Of a stretch of DNA of 64,000 nt, positions 34,503-47,008 are shown one piece after another. The notes under the pieces were generated by a model. It was given only the letters and a program-made list of their open reading frames with translations. It ran no database searches and was not told where the DNA came from. This DNA comes from Neocallimastix lanati (nom. inval.). Its lineage: Eukaryota > Neocallimastigomycota > Neocallimastigomycetes > Neocallimastigales > Neocallimastigaceae. The stretch lies in contig JACVTC010000125.1 in NCBI GenBank assembly GCA_016946835.1, forward strand, positions 431,001-495,000. Reading direction: 5' to 3'. The position numbers and the translations under genes were made by a program. Numbering within the stretch: the stretch's first letter is position 1; the number at the start of each line of letters is the position of its first letter.

Positions 34503-37500
34503 CCCCAATGAAGTGGACTGTTTTTCCAGGTCCATGGAGGGTTGATGGAAAAGGAATAACCTATATCAGGTGTACTAATTACAGCTTTCTGTGATTCTGA
34601 TGATAATCAATGGTTATCCTTTCTAAAGTGGCTTCTAGTACGAAGAGAGAAATCTGGAATACTGGAAGACTGTAGAAAGTGAACTTGACGTTCTATAATG
34701 TCTTAAACTGGATATGTAGTAACATTGGAGTTGTACAATTAATAATATCATGTAGTTTCTACATATTATCATTGTAATGAATCTATTGTATTTTTTACTT
34801 TAGCATTATTTTGTATATGTTTTTTTCTATAGTATTATTTATACTCTCATGTAGCTATTGTAAAATGGAAATGTAGGAGATTGATTCACTCCAAAGCTTG
34901 TGTTTGAGACATTATTTAACGGATGGGAATCTTTTTATAGTTTTTCACAACTATTATTTCATTAACATTTAAATTTTATATTATATATGATTATTTTACA
35001 GAAATTTTTACATAAAACAGGAATTTATAATTGAAAATCATTAATTAAAACTAGTCAACACAAAAAGAAAGAAAAACAAACAAGTTTTAGCAAACAATAT
35101 ACACGAAAGAGAAGACAACAGCAATAAATTTTTATTTTTTTTTAATTTTTTAATTTTTACTAATTTTATTTTTTTATTTTTTTATTACACTTACTTTTTA
35201 TTAATATAGATAAGTTTTTTATTTTATTATGTCAACTATACGAAGAGGTCTGCGACTTTATGGTCCTGACCATGATAAATTTGTTTTAATTTTCATTCAT
35301 GATCTTGAATCTTGGACTGAAAGTAGACTATGGGAATTTTTAAGCAAAAAGATATCAAATTGTAATAAAGTTGTTCATGGAATCGTTAAAAAACACTATA
35401 TTAATATGGAAAACTACTTCATCCTAAGAGTTAACTATAATAATTGTACGGATTATTTGAAGGTTATTTATTTGATTACTAAGCACTTACCTGTTAAAAG
35501 AATTAAATGGAAGATTACTTCAAGGATACGCACATTTAGTAATGTTAATCATAATAGAACCAGGTATTATTCTGAACCCTCAATCCCCATCTCTGAAAGC
35601 CTCCTGTATGCTAACCCTTTCTCGAATACTAAATATTTCAACCTCTGTATTAGCTGGAACATAAATGGTTGGAATTCTGAAAAACGTGACGGACTTACCA
35701 ATTTTAATTCAATCTTTAATCCTATTTGTATTTGTCTTCAAGAAGTCGGTAATAGTTCATTCCTTAACTCCTTTTCTAACTCATATCCATTCCTTAATCA
35801 TTATAGAACAGTACTGAGACGTGCGGACAAAAAAATCCCTGGTATGAGGGGCCTTTATATAGGTGTGCACTCCTCCTGCCAATTCACTAATGATGATTTT
35901 GAATATAGATATATACTCTCAGTAAATATATTCTCTTTTTGGGGTGTCAGATGTTCTTTAGGGAACATTTACATCCCTAGCAAAAAACACAAAGACTCTA
36001 GAGAAAAAGCGGAAACTGATTTTGCTAATTGGCTCAAGAACCATCAGAATAACCCTTCGGCTATTGTTGGTGATTTCAACATGACTAAGCAACAACTCAA
36101 AGATCTTATTCTTAGAATTTCCCCTCAATGGTTTGTTATGGATATGGTTGGTCATCAATTTACTTGGTCTAATGGTGGAAAGAATTCTTGTATTGATTTT
36201 ATAGTAGTGAACGATAAATTAAGAAATTATCTGAATATTGCTTCTGTATGCTACTCTTTTAATGACATCTCTGACCATTTACCACTTATTCTTTCTTGTA
36301 AAAAAATATCTCCTGATGGTTTTGTTACTCCCCCTCGGGATAAACAAATTAAGTGGTCTAATCGAATTTGTAGGGATAAACGTGAAGCAATCTTCTCTCA
36401 TAATAAATTCACATGTTTACTGGATGAATTTGAACATAATGATAATCTAGACTCTAATACAATGGTTAAAAAACTTCTTGACACAGCAAATAAAATAGGC
36501 GATGACATTCAAGCAAGAGTTCCTACAAATTTACAGGGTTCAGCGTTCCATTGTCCTGCTTATATTAAGAAATTATCACATGAAAAACATTTATTTTATA
36601 AAAGGATTAAAAATTTTAAACTTCGTAATGATTTGTCAAATCTTCAAGAATTTTGTGATCTCTCAAAAGAATATAGAGTTCTTTCTGATTATATCATTAG
36701 TATTAAAAGAAATATTAGGAATATTAGATTTAAAAATTTGATTCATTCCATCGGCGAATGTTTCTTAAAAAATGATGCCCAGCGTGGTTGGTCTGGACTT
36801 AAGAAAATTTCTAAACCTTCTTACTCTCCTTCCCAATCACCTGTATACATTAAAGATAAAGAAGGTAATGTTCTAGTATCCCAAGAAGATCAACTCAATC
36901 GTTTTGCAGAACACTATGAAGAACTTGCTTCTGATATAACTGGTCACAGTCTTAATGAAAATTATTGGAAAAGAATACTTAATAATTCTTCTACTCCTCA
37001 GGAATCATGGGATATTAATCAACCTATTTCCATGTCAGAAATTCATTCAACTGTTCTTTCAATGAAAAATAACAAAGCACCTGGTCCTGATGGTATACCT
37101 ATAGAATTTTTTAAAGCATTTTTTAATTCTGAGAGTAGAAATTCTTCTCAGGATGACTCTAATCAAGTGGTTACTTATTCCGATTGTGCAAAGTGTCTGT
37201 TATTACTTTTTAATAAAATTTGGGATGGTGACTTTCCTAATGAATGGAACTCTGCTTCTATTGTTTCTATTCCTAAAAAAGGGGATCTTTCAGATTGTAA
37301 TAATTATCGTGGTATTTCACTCATCAATGTAGGTTTAAAAATTCTATCAAAAATTGTCACTAAAAGAATATCGGACTATGCTTTTTCTAATGGAATAATT
37401 AGACCAGAACAGTTTGGTTTTAGAAATAAAGAAGAATGTATTAGTTTATTTGTATCCATTCGTGAAATTTGTCAAAGAAGAAAATTTAAGGATAAATTTA

Positions 37501-39406
37501 CCTTTCTTGCCTTTCTTGACCTTAAAAAAGCTTATGATTCAGTTCCAATTTACAATATACTTACTAAACTAAATAATCTTGGTATTCGTGGTAAATGCCT
37601 TCAATTCATTACTAATCTATACCTTACCTCGAAAGCTCGTGCAAACTTTAATGGTAAACTTTCAAAAGAATTTCCAATACACCGTGGTGTTCGCCAAGGG
37701 TGTCCTCTCTCACCTATTTTATTCAATATATTTATCAATGATATTTTTGATAAATGTAAAAGTTATGGTGTGATTACTGAAAAGAAAAAGTGTTGTGGTG
37801 GATTATTTGCTGATGATATTGTATTATTAGCTCCTACAAAATCTTCACTTAAAAACCTTTTGAATATTGCTCATGATTGGGGTATTAAAAATGAAATGAC
37901 CTTTGGAATCAATAAATGCGCTACACTAGTTGTTAAACCAAAGAATTTTATTCCTTCAAGACATTATGAAAATCCTACATTTAGACTTGGTATGAACTAT
38001 ATACCAAGCACTAATCAATATACATATCTTGGTATACCTTTTAATGAATCGTTGGATTTAAAACCTATTATTGCTAAGATGAATAGTAAAATTAATTTTA
38101 CAGTTAACTCTTTCTTTAGTTTTTTAACCAATAGGAATGTTCCTTTCTACTTTAAAACTCGTATACTAGTTTCTTTTGTCCTTAGCTCAGTTCTTTATTA
38201 TGCTCCCTTACTTGGTTCAAATAAAAAGAATACTGAAAAAGCTCAAACTGCTTTTAATCGAGGTTTGTACTGGAGTTTCGGGTTTAAAAATAAAACCTCC
38301 AATACTTCAATTTACAATATGTCTAAGGAACTTTCTATACCTCCTATAGCTAGTTTTTGTGCTAAGGCGATGATTCGATGCTTTAAAAAGTGGAAAGATT
38401 CTTCTTGTATTATTTCTCATTTAGTCAAAAATATACCTACACTTTCTCACTATTCTTGGACGAAAAAAGCACGGAGTTTAGCAGTACACAAGCACAATAA
38501 TAAACTTCCTGGAGAAATAAGGAAGTTTTACTGGGAAAATATTCATTATTCAAGCACTCCTGCGATCAGATCTACAAAATACAAGAAATTTAAATTTGGT
38601 TTTAAAAAATTTATTCAACGTCTATCACTTAAATATTCACAATTTTCTCTTGGATTTTTTTGGATTGGACGAATTAAATGTGGATTCAAATTTGATGTAA
38701 AAACGTATGTTAAAAGTAATCTAGTATCAGAAAATTGCCCAACATACTGCCCTTGTTGTGGTGAGAGTAATAGCATACCTAGTTTTACACACTGGATACT
38801 TTTATGTCCTAAATTTGAAGAATTTAGGCAACATTTCATTCCCTTTGTTGATGAAATTTTTATTAATTTTTCTCTTATTGTTCATGAGAAATCATTGAAC
38901 ATTCCTGATGATAAAGAGGAAGATTTTGATGATAATATCAATTTTTACGTGCTGTGTCTCCTTCTTGGCGGAAATGCAGTATTTGAAATCTTAAAGATCG
39001 GCTCGGGGGAAAGAAGGCGATATATTAATAATATTTTTCAATCACCTTCGAACGAGTCTTCTTTCCCGATTTCATATTTTGTGGGGCTTGCGGAATTCCT
39101 TACTAACGTTATGCCTATTGTGATTGGTGATTTTTACACCATGATCGATTTGTATAGTGTTAGACCTACCGTTGTCAAGAGCGTCGACGTCGTAACGATA
39201 AGGCAAAGAAGAAATTCTGATACAGATTCGAATGATAATTTTCATCCACATGGAGTTATCTTCGATGAATGGGAAGAGTTAGAGGCCTTTTCGTCCTCGA
39301 ATCTCATAACGTAGTTTTTTAATATTAATATAAAAAAATAATTTCATGTATTTAAATTTCATGTATTTTTTAAAAAAAAATATTATTAAATAAAGTTTAT
39401 TCCTAG

Positions 39407-39436
<30 letters not shown>
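34503..39436 (+). mobile_element. Full-length LINE (APE-type non-LTR retrotransposon)
   Basis: 4.93 kb from CCCCAATGAAGTGGAC to a poly(A) of about 26 bases after CCTAGTCT. It is flanked by the 13-bp direct repeat ATTAGTATATAAA (34490-34502 and 39437-39449). The 5' leader of about 726 bp precedes a single 1361-codon ORF and is recognisable in the deleted copy at 22727. The 3' untranslated part (39315-39410) matches the fragments at 22318 and 22795. The precise target duplication, poly(A) and intact ORF suggest recent insertion and possible activity. Confidence 0.93.
35229..39314 (+). CDS. LINE polyprotein: AP-type endonuclease, reverse transcriptase, zinc knuckle
   Basis: 1361 aa, uninterrupted. 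Residues 1-115 are basic, possibly an RNA-binding or RRM-like module. An APE-type endonuclease spans about 137-358: WNINGW at 143, LQE at 175-177, GDFN at 281-284 and SDHLP at 348-352. The reverse transcriptase spans about 600-930: NKAPGPDGIP, FRNK, FLDLKKAYDSV, RGVRQGCPLSP at about 819-829, and catalytic FADD at 860-863. A Cys-rich knuckle CPTYCPCCGE...HW...C lies at about 1175-1200. No separate gag ORF and no RNase H are seen. It would nick target DNA and prime cDNA synthesis there. The C-terminal end (SDTDS to DEWEELEA) is also present in truncated copies at 22-23 kb. Frame intact, so likely active or recently so. Confidence 0.93.
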   Translation: MSTIRRGLRLYGPDHDKFVLIFIHDLESWTESRLWEFLSKKISNCNKVVHGIVKKHYINMENYFILRVNYNNCTDYLKVIYLITKHLPVKRIKWKITSRIRTFSNVNHNRTRYYSEPSIPISESLLYANPFSNTKYFNLCISWNINGWNSEKRDGLTNFNSIFNPICICLQEVGNSSFLNSFSNSYPFLNHYRTVLRRADKKIPGMRGLYIGVHSSCQFTNDDFEYRYILSVNIFSFWGVRCSLGNIYIPSKKHKDSREKAETDFANWLKNHQNNPSAIVGDFNMTKQQLKDLILRISPQWFVMDMVGHQFTWSNGGKNSCIDFIVVNDKLRNYLNIASVCYSFNDISDHLPLILSCKKISPDGFVTPPRDKQIKWSNRICRDKREAIFSHNKFTCLLDEFEHNDNLDSNTMVKKLLDTANKIGDDIQARVPTNLQGSAFHCPAYIKKLSHEKHLFYKRIKNFKLRNDLSNLQEFCDLSKEYRVLSDYIISIKRNIRNIRFKNLIHSIGECFLKNDAQRGWSGLKKISKPSYSPSQSPVYIKDKEGNVLVSQEDQLNRFAEHYEELASDITGHSLNENYWKRILNNSSTPQESWDINQPISMSEIHSTVLSMKNNKAPGPDGIPIEFFKAFFNSESRNSSQDDSNQVVTYSDCAKCLLLLFNKIWDGDFPNEWNSASIVSIPKKGDLSDCNNYRGISLINVGLKILSKIVTKRISDYAFSNGIIRPEQFGFRNKEECISLFVSIREICQRRKFKDKFTFLAFLDLKKAYDSVPIYNILTKLNNLGIRGKCLQFITNLYLTSKARANFNGKLSKEFPIHRGVRQGCPLSPILFNIFINDIFDKCKSYGVITEKKKCCGGLFADDIVLLAPTKSSLKNLLNIAHDWGIKNEMTFGINKCATLVVKPKNFIPSRHYENPTFRLGMNYIPSTNQYTYLGIPFNESLDLKPIIAKMNSKINFTVNSFFSFLTNRNVPFYFKTRILVSFVLSSVLYYAPLLGSNKKNTEKAQTAFNRGLYWSFGFKNKTSNTSIYNMSKELSIPPIASFCAKAMIRCFKKWKDSSCIISHLVKNIPTLSHYSWTKKARSLAVHKHNNKLPGEIRKFYWENIHYSSTPAIRSTKYKKFKFGFKKFIQRLSLKYSQFSLGFFWIGRIKCGFKFDVKTYVKSNLVSENCPTYCPCCGESNSIPSFTHWILLCPKFEEFRQHFIPFVDEIFINFSLIVHEKSLNIPDDKEEDFDDNINFYVLCLLLGGNAVFEILKIGSGERRRYINNIFQSPSNESSFPISYFVGLAEFLTNVMPIVIGDFYTMIDLYSVRPTVVKSVDVVTIRQRRNSDTDSNDNFHPHGVIFDEWEELEAFSSSNLIT

Positions 39437-39439
<3 letters not shown>

Positions 39440-39449
39440 AGTATATAAA

Positions 39450-41081
39450 ACATAGATGGGCTAATTTAAATGAAATGACTTTTGGTATTGAAAAATGTGC
39501 AACTATGGTTATAAAACCAATGAACTTCCAATCTCCTCCAAACTATAGTGACCCAACCTTCTATTTAGGAATGAATGCTATTCCTAAAGTTTCTAGTTAT
39601 ATTTATCTTGGTATTCCTTTTTCTGATGATCTCTTACTAGAACACATTATATCTCACATGCATTTTAAAGTTAGAAAATCCCTTCTTTCATTTACACATT
39701 TCTTCTCAAATAAACTTATCCCTATTGCATACAAGAAAAAAGTTCTTCAATCCTTTGTTATTAGTAAAGTAATTTATTATTCTCCTTTACTTGGTTCAAA
39801 CAAATCTAGAACGGCCAGAATTCAAACATTAATTAATACTGGTCTATTTTGGTGTATCGGCTCCTTCTCTAAACATGGTAAAACAAGTTCAGAAGACAAT
39901 GACTATATTAGACATAATTCTACTATGAGTACTTATGCTTTATCTCGAGATCTAAGCATTCCTCCTATTGCTGGTATCTGCGCAGCCTTACAGATTAAAT
40001 CATTTGCAAAATGGAGTAAATCAAACTGTATTATAAAGGATCTTATTAAATCTATTCCCAAAATGCATCATTATTCCTGGACTAAAGAATCAAGAACACT
40101 GTATAAAAAATTCAAAAAATATAAATGTGAAAAATATGACGATATTTTAGAACGTTACTGGAAATCAGTTTCCAAATTTCAAGGTATTAAAGGTCAAAAT
40201 TACGATCGTAATAAGTTCTCAAACAATAAAGCTATAATTATGCTTAGCTTAAAATATCCCCAATTCAACTTAGGGTTTTCGTGGATTATACGTTTACGCT
40301 GTGGTTATAAATACAATACTACTATTGCTATTAGAATGGGTAGAGTTTCAGAAGATTGTCCCAAGTCTTGCCCCTGTTGTGGTGAAGATAAACAATCTTT
40401 TGAACATTGGATTTTTAAATGCGATGCTCTTGCATCTTTTAGATGGAATTCTTTAAATTTCATCGATGATCTCTATGTTTTATTCCTTAGGAAGATTAGA
40501 GCGTTTAATCCTCTTTCTTCCTATGACTCTATTTCTAATTTTGAAGATTATATCAATCATTATATATACTTGTTCCTTCTTGGTGGAACTTTAGTTTTAA
40601 ATGAGCTACATTTCGATAGTGGGGAACAGAGACAATTAAATGAACTATTTTTCAAAGGTTCATCTGAGTCACCTGTTCCAAAAATTGTGGGCTTGGCGGA
40701 ATTCTTAACAAGTGCAATACCAAACTTATCCAAGAGCGTCGACGTCGTACTGATAAGGCATAATGATAATACAGGATTATCATCTATTACTACGAAGGGT
40801 GATTCTCGCCCTAGTAGCTCAATAAATGATGAATCCGGGGAGAGTTTAGTGGACACCACACTATCTATTTTAAGGATGTTACTTCTAAATTTTATTTCTT
40901 TTTTATTTGATAGGAAGGGAAAAATTCCCGCATAGTACAACTTGCCAAAATACATAGTATTTTTGAGCTTTTTATTTTTTAATTTTTAAACTTTTTATTT
41001 TTATTTTTAATTTTAAATGTACTTTTTCACCTACATGTATTTTTTAATAAAAAATTAATAAAGATATGGAAGTGTATTCTC

Positions 41082-41109
<28 letters not shown>
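39450..41109 (+). mobile_element. 5'-truncated LINE of a second subfamily
   Basis: Homology to the upstream LINE starts abruptly at about 39452, equivalent to the end of the reverse-transcriptase domain, and runs to a poly(A) of 28 at 41082-41109. The flanks are a degenerate direct repeat of about 80-95 bp (about 34425-34502 and 41110-41202), consistent with a long target duplication. It ends GTGTATTCTC plus poly(A), different from the AGTCT end of its neighbour. Confidence 0.87.
39475..40935 (+). CDS. C-terminal part of LINE polyprotein (truncated copy)
   Basis: 486-aa open frame from the first ATG in the truncated element. It aligns with residues from about 891 of the neighbouring LINE (MTFGI(E/N)KCAT start). 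It keeps the thumb region, SLKYPQFNLGFSWI(I/G)R, and the zinc knuckle CPKSCPCCGE...HW...C. It lacks endonuclease and catalytic reverse transcriptase, so it is dead as an element though the frame is open. The last 60 residues differ from the neighbour, including a hydrophobic end. Divergence at the protein level is large, so this is a separate subfamily rather than a copy of the adjacent one. Confidence 0.85.
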   Translation: MTFGIEKCATMVIKPMNFQSPPNYSDPTFYLGMNAIPKVSSYIYLGIPFSDDLLLEHIISHMHFKVRKSLLSFTHFFSNKLIPIAYKKKVLQSFVISKVIYYSPLLGSNKSRTARIQTLINTGLFWCIGSFSKHGKTSSEDNDYIRHNSTMSTYALSRDLSIPPIAGICAALQIKSFAKWSKSNCIIKDLIKSIPKMHHYSWTKESRTLYKKFKKYKCEKYDDILERYWKSVSKFQGIKGQNYDRNKFSNNKAIIMLSLKYPQFNLGFSWIIRLRCGYKYNTTIAIRMGRVSEDCPKSCPCCGEDKQSFEHWIFKCDALASFRWNSLNFIDDLYVLFLRKIRAFNPLSSYDSISNFEDYINHYIYLFLLGGTLVLNELHFDSGEQRQLNELFFKGSSESPVPKIVGLAEFLTSAIPNLSKSVDVVLIRHNDNTGLSSITTKGDSRPSSSINDESGESLVDTTLSILRMLLLNFISFLFDRKGKIPA

Positions 41110-41113
<4 letters not shown>

Positions 41114-41202
41114 CTGCCGTTAAAAAGAAATCAATAGAGTTGTATCTTTCAAGATAATATTACATATAAAAAACAAAAAATATAAAAGTATTAGTATATA
41201 AA
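41110..41202 (+). repeat. Right copy of a long target-site duplication
   Basis: Matches 34425-34502 (GCCG ... AATCAATAGAGTTGTAT ... ATATAAAAGTATTAGTATAT) except for a roughly 20-bp indel and a few changes. The two copies bracket both LINEs. Confidence 0.8.
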
Positions 41203-41253
41203 AATTTAAAAACATAAAAATATTTATCTTTAAACACATACTTTATTACAATA

Positions 41254-41288
<35 letters not shown>

Positions 41289-44200
41289 TTTTTTTTAAAC
41301 TTTTTTTTTTTTATTTAATTTTATTAGGAATCATAATAAGCTATATATACAACAATCTCATTATAACAATTATTATATAAAAATTAAAACTATTTATAAA
41401 ACAATTTCATTAAAAATTTATATGAACTTTTTTTTTTTTTTTTTTCTTATTTTACATAATTTATAAAATAACATACTATATATAAAACTAATTATTTATA
41501 ATTATTATACATTTTCACATGAACTTTTGTAATATAAAATTACATTTAATAAAAAATTCAATTTTTTTTTTTTTTTTATTTTAAAAAAGAACTATTTTAT
41601 CATTACGTATGATTGTTTTAGCGATATAAATATCTAAATATAAAAAAAAGTAAATATTATTTAAAAATAAATTTCCCTTTTTTCTAATATGTTTTTCTTC
41701 TTTATATATATATATATATATATGTATATATTCTTTCTTTTTATACTGAAATTTATTTTCTTTTATATTTATATTTATTTTATATTTTTAATACTATATG
41801 CTATTTTTTTTTTTTGCTTCGACAATTTACTATTCTAATGGAATATCATTTATGGCTTTAATGAGTAATAGTTTTTTTTTTATGTCCATTTTACGTTTAA
41901 TAATGAATTAAAAATTTGTATGATCTTCTCTTTTTTTCTTTTCTTAAATACTTTTTTACTTAATACCAAGAGTATATATTATCATCTGTACTAAATTTTC
42001 ATATATTTTTTATTTTGTTATATACAATGAAAGTTTATTAATATTATTACTATTATTTTTTTTTTTTTTTGTATGCCCCATTTTTATTAAATCATATTTA
42101 TAGAACTTTTTTTTTTAATCCCTTTTTAATTATTTTAACATTTTTTTTTTTTTTTAAATTCTATTTACAATGGAATGAATCGATCCTTTTCTTAATTTTT
42201 TTTTTAATAATATTTATACATTTTTATAATTCTTTTCAATTTTCTTTATTAATTTTCCTATTACGGAAAATGTAAAGATTTCTTTTAGTTATGTAAACAT
42301 AATTAAAAACAAGATGTTTTTAAAATACATGATTAAAACTGTATTTTACATAACTTTAAATAAAATCTTTTATTTATATATTTATATATATATATATAGG
42401 TAATATTATTTTTAACAAGTATATAATTACAGAACTAGGTAATTAAACCATTTCAAATTTTTCCAAATTGTAATTTAAAATTAGTGCATCAAAATTATAT
42501 TATTAACTTTAAAACTTTCTTTTCATAATCTTCTTCTTATTCCCTTTTTTTTTTTTTTTTTTTTAAGAATTTAAATTTTCTATATTTTTCTTTACTTTTC
42601 CTTAATATTTCAAGCAAACAATAGAAGCTTATAAACTTTAATCCTTTTTTTAACTAAAAAATATAATTTTTCATAAATTAAAGTAGAAAAAAACCTTTTC
42701 CTTTCCTTTTTTTTTTTTTTTTTTTTTTTTTTGAGGAGAAGAAAAAAATAATCAATATTCATTTTATTTTATTGCTTTTTAAATTTATTTCATTTTCTTC
42801 ATTTTTAATCTTTTTTTTTTTATTTCGATTTTTATACTATATTGCAAAACAGAGAAATAAATGTCATAAAAACAAATTTTAACTGATTAAAAACAAATTC
42901 AAAAAAGCCTATATAAAATATAATTTTCATTGATTATTATTTTCTCATAAAAAAAAAATTATTCTTTTTCTACATTATAAATTTAAGTGAAAATTCGCCT
43001 TTAATTGACTAATAAATGTTATTTTTTTTATTAATCAATATTTCACCCGGTATTTATGGATTTTAGTTAAATAAATTAACTAATTCAATAATTATTTTTT
43101 TTAAATAAACCTCTTTTTTATTATTTATAATTCATTACTTTATTTTTTTTTATTCTCTTTAAATTTATCCAAAGTAAAAGAGAGGATATTATTAAAAAAT
43201 TCTTTCCATTTTTTCTCCATTTATTTAAAATTGTTGTTAGTTCTCACCCTTTATTTCTTTTTCTCTATTAAACTTCCAGATTTTCATTATCACCATTACT
43301 TCTTATTATATATTCTAAAAGACATGAACAGTTTCATCATATTTATTAGGTTTTTCCTAGTTTTTTGAATTATCATTTTATGTCTTTATTTTTTATTCAA
43401 TGATTTTAAAAGATATGAACAGGTTCAATGTATTTATTTAGAGATTCCAAATTTATATGTATTATTGTTTTTATGTCATAACATTTTTTTTTATTTTATC
43501 TCCAATCTAAATTTTATCTCCTATACCAAATTTTTTTTACGCTATATTTACTATTTTTTCTATATTATTTCTGTCATCGCAATATTATTATTTATATGGA
43601 CTATTTGTAATATTTTATATGAAATACTTTTTTTTTTTTTTTTTATGAATCTGTTGTATTATAATGACCATTTTTATTATTTGAATATGTCTAGGGACTA
43701 ATTTATTATCTTAAATTCATTTATTTTTCATTTATTTCAATTTTTAATTACTCTCTAATTTTTAATTTTTAATTTTTTTATTATTTATTTAATTATTTCA
43801 GAATTTTTCATGAGCTATTAATTTCATTCAATTTAGCTTTTTATTTATATTTATCATCTTAAACTATCCTATATTTTTCATTATTATTACTATTGGCTTC
43901 TTAGGCTTCATAATCTCATAAATTATTTACTAATCCTAATAATCCTAATCTATTTTCATTTATTCATTTTTCATATATTTCTATTAATTCAATTGTTTTC
44001 GATTTTTTTTTTTTTATGTTTGTTTTTGAAATATTTTTCTATAATATACTTATATTCATATCTGTAGTACAATTCAGATACTCAAATTTTTTTATCTACT
44101 ATTTTATTTTCATTTTATCATCTTAGTTGTTTTCAAAAAAAAAAAAAAAAAGTTATGACAACTGGTATAATTAATACATTTTTTTCTCTTCCAAGTTTTA

Positions 44201-44705
44201 TATCTTCATGAACTATATTATATTTCCTTAATTGCTCAATTAGATTTCTTTATTTTTTTTATAATATTTCTTTGAAAATATGATTTTGATATTGATAACT
44301 ATTTTCTTACTGAATTTGCTAAATTTTCTATTTATATTATGCCTAACAATTTTAATATATATTTTTCTAATATTACTCTTCTCTTTTATAATTATTATTT
44401 CATTTCATAATTCATTTATTATATTTTAATTATTTTTATATTCTGAATATTATTATATACTTCATTTCTATTTAGACCATGCTTCACTTTTCCTTTAACA
44501 ATTTACTTTATTTTTAATAATTACTTCAATTTTAATTGGATATGTTTTTTATTTATTCCTAAAGAGGATTAAAAAAAAATATCTATATCTATAACATAGA
44601 ATATTGAATATTAAGTGTTTTAAATAAAATCCCAAGAATATCGTCACTTCTACTCCATATATAGATTTACTTTTTATGATAATTATTAAAGTAAAAAATT
44701 ATATA

Positions 44706-44707
44706 CA

Positions 44708-44737
<30 letters not shown>
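44706..44737 (+). repeat. (ACAT)n microsatellite
   Basis: Eight ACAT units followed by an (AT)n tract. Confidence 0.95.
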
Positions 44738-44755
<18 letters not shown>

Positions 44756-45809
44756 AATCTTTTCAGATATTCTATGCGTAACCGGATATATTAATGGTAA
44801 TTTGTGAAAAAAAAAAAGAAAACTAAAAACAAAACGCAAATCATTAAAGTATTACAATACTTTTAAAATTTACTACAATGCTTTTTAATAATATATATTA
44901 AAAAACAGTTAAAAAAAAAAGATTATTATTATTTACTTGATGATATATTACATAAAAATAAATATAATCCTTTTTTTTTTAATAAATTATGATACATATA
45001 TTAATAAAACTCAATCTTATTATTTATACGTATATAATTTATTGGTAGTAATCAAAAATAGGAGTGCTTAATAATAAATATTTTATCCATATTAATGATT
45101 ATTTTTTTTTTCTTTTTTAGTTTTTGAATTTAATAGGTTTTCTCCAAAACAACAACAAAAAAAATATTAATTGATTTATCTAATAGATATAAACAAATAA
45201 ATAAATATTACCACTACATTTATAATTGCTTTTTATTTTCCTTTATAAATTGGTTCTTGTTAAGAACAAGAAAAATTAAACAACAGAAAAAAATCACTAT
45301 ATTACAATGTTGTTCAACTTCTTTATTCCTTTTTTTTTTTTTTTTTTGTTATTGAATTCATAAATTTAAAAAATTATGTTTATTCGAGCACCTCCTAAAG
45401 AGAAAAAAAAATTCTTAATAAAAAAGAATTCTTTCTTAAATTAATCGTTTATCATATATACATTATCATAAAATAATATTTATGCGATGAATGTACTTAT
45501 TGCTTTTATTTCTATTATTTCTTTTTCCAACTTTATATCATTTTCAATAAGCTTTATAACTCTTCTTTTTTTTTTTTTATTTTTAATGAAAAAAAAAAAA
45601 AAAATACAATAAAAAAATTTAGAAAAGAAAAAATAAAAAAAAGTACATATTTTTTCTTTCTTAAAGTGTCATTTCACTGTCAACATTTCTTTAAAGATAA
45701 TTTATTATTTTTATCATTTTTTTTACTTTTCTTTCTGGCTGCCTATTGTCTTTGTTGTGTCTAATTTCTCTTCTATTATTTTATTGTCGAATTTTTTTTT
45801 CGATTTTTC

Positions 45810-45840
<31 letters not shown>

Positions 45841-46691
45841 AAGAAAAAGAAATTTATACATTTAAAAATATATATTTTTTTACTAAAAAGTAGTCATTAG
45901 ATAAACCATTAATTTTAAATAGAAATACCACTTATATTTCTTGAATACTAATTAGTAGTAGTTAATAGTAAATATTATATAAATAATATATATGTCAAAT
46001 ATATATTTTTTATTAATATTTCTTAAAAAAAAAACACTAAATTTAAAGAAAAATAAAATTTTTTTCCCACTCTTATAGATAGCTTCTTCTTCTTTCTCTT
46101 TATCACTAGCTAACCATAATTTTTTTTTTCATTTTTATTATTATTATTATTATTATTTTTCAGTTTCCATTTATACATTTATCATCCAATTTTTTCTTTT
46201 TTTTTATCTAGATGGGTTCGCTGATTAATTATTAAAAGCCTCTTTCTAAAAAATCGAATTTATTCTTCAATTTATGAAACTATTTTTTTTATGCTTTAAT
46301 CCTACTAATTTTTATTCATTTAGTACATTTAGTAATATCCATTGTTTTTTCTCCATTTTAGTTCTAATAAAAGATCATTATTAAAAGGTAAGTAGAATTT
46401 GACCAATATTTTTTTTTTTACTAATTGAACAGAAATAATATAATATGTTTAAAAAAAAAATAAATAAATATCTCTAAAAGTTTTTGTAGCTTCTAAAATG
46501 AAATTACTGTTAAAAAAATTTTTTTTTTAAAATTGAAAAATACACCAATTTAAAATATATATATAAAAAACCATTTATAATAATGCTCAAAGAAACAAAA
46601 GGTAATCCAAGAACGAAGAATTAAAAAAAAAAAAAAAAAAAAAAAAAAGAAAAAAAAATTATTACATTTTTTCTTCCTTTTTTTCTTAATT

Positions 46692-46725
<34 letters not shown>

Positions 46726-46944
46726 ATTAACCATATATATTTATATACTATTATTAATTTTTTTTTTTAATTTATATATGAAAAAAAATTTTTTTTTATG
46801 AGCTACAACTTCTGTTAATATTATTATTTTTTCTTTTTCAAAATTAAAAATATTGGTAACATTAAATTATCTTTCTTCTTCTTATTTTTTTTTAATTTGA
46901 ATATTTAAATAGATAAATATATTATTTATCTATTATTATTACGT

Positions 46945-47008
<64 letters not shown>

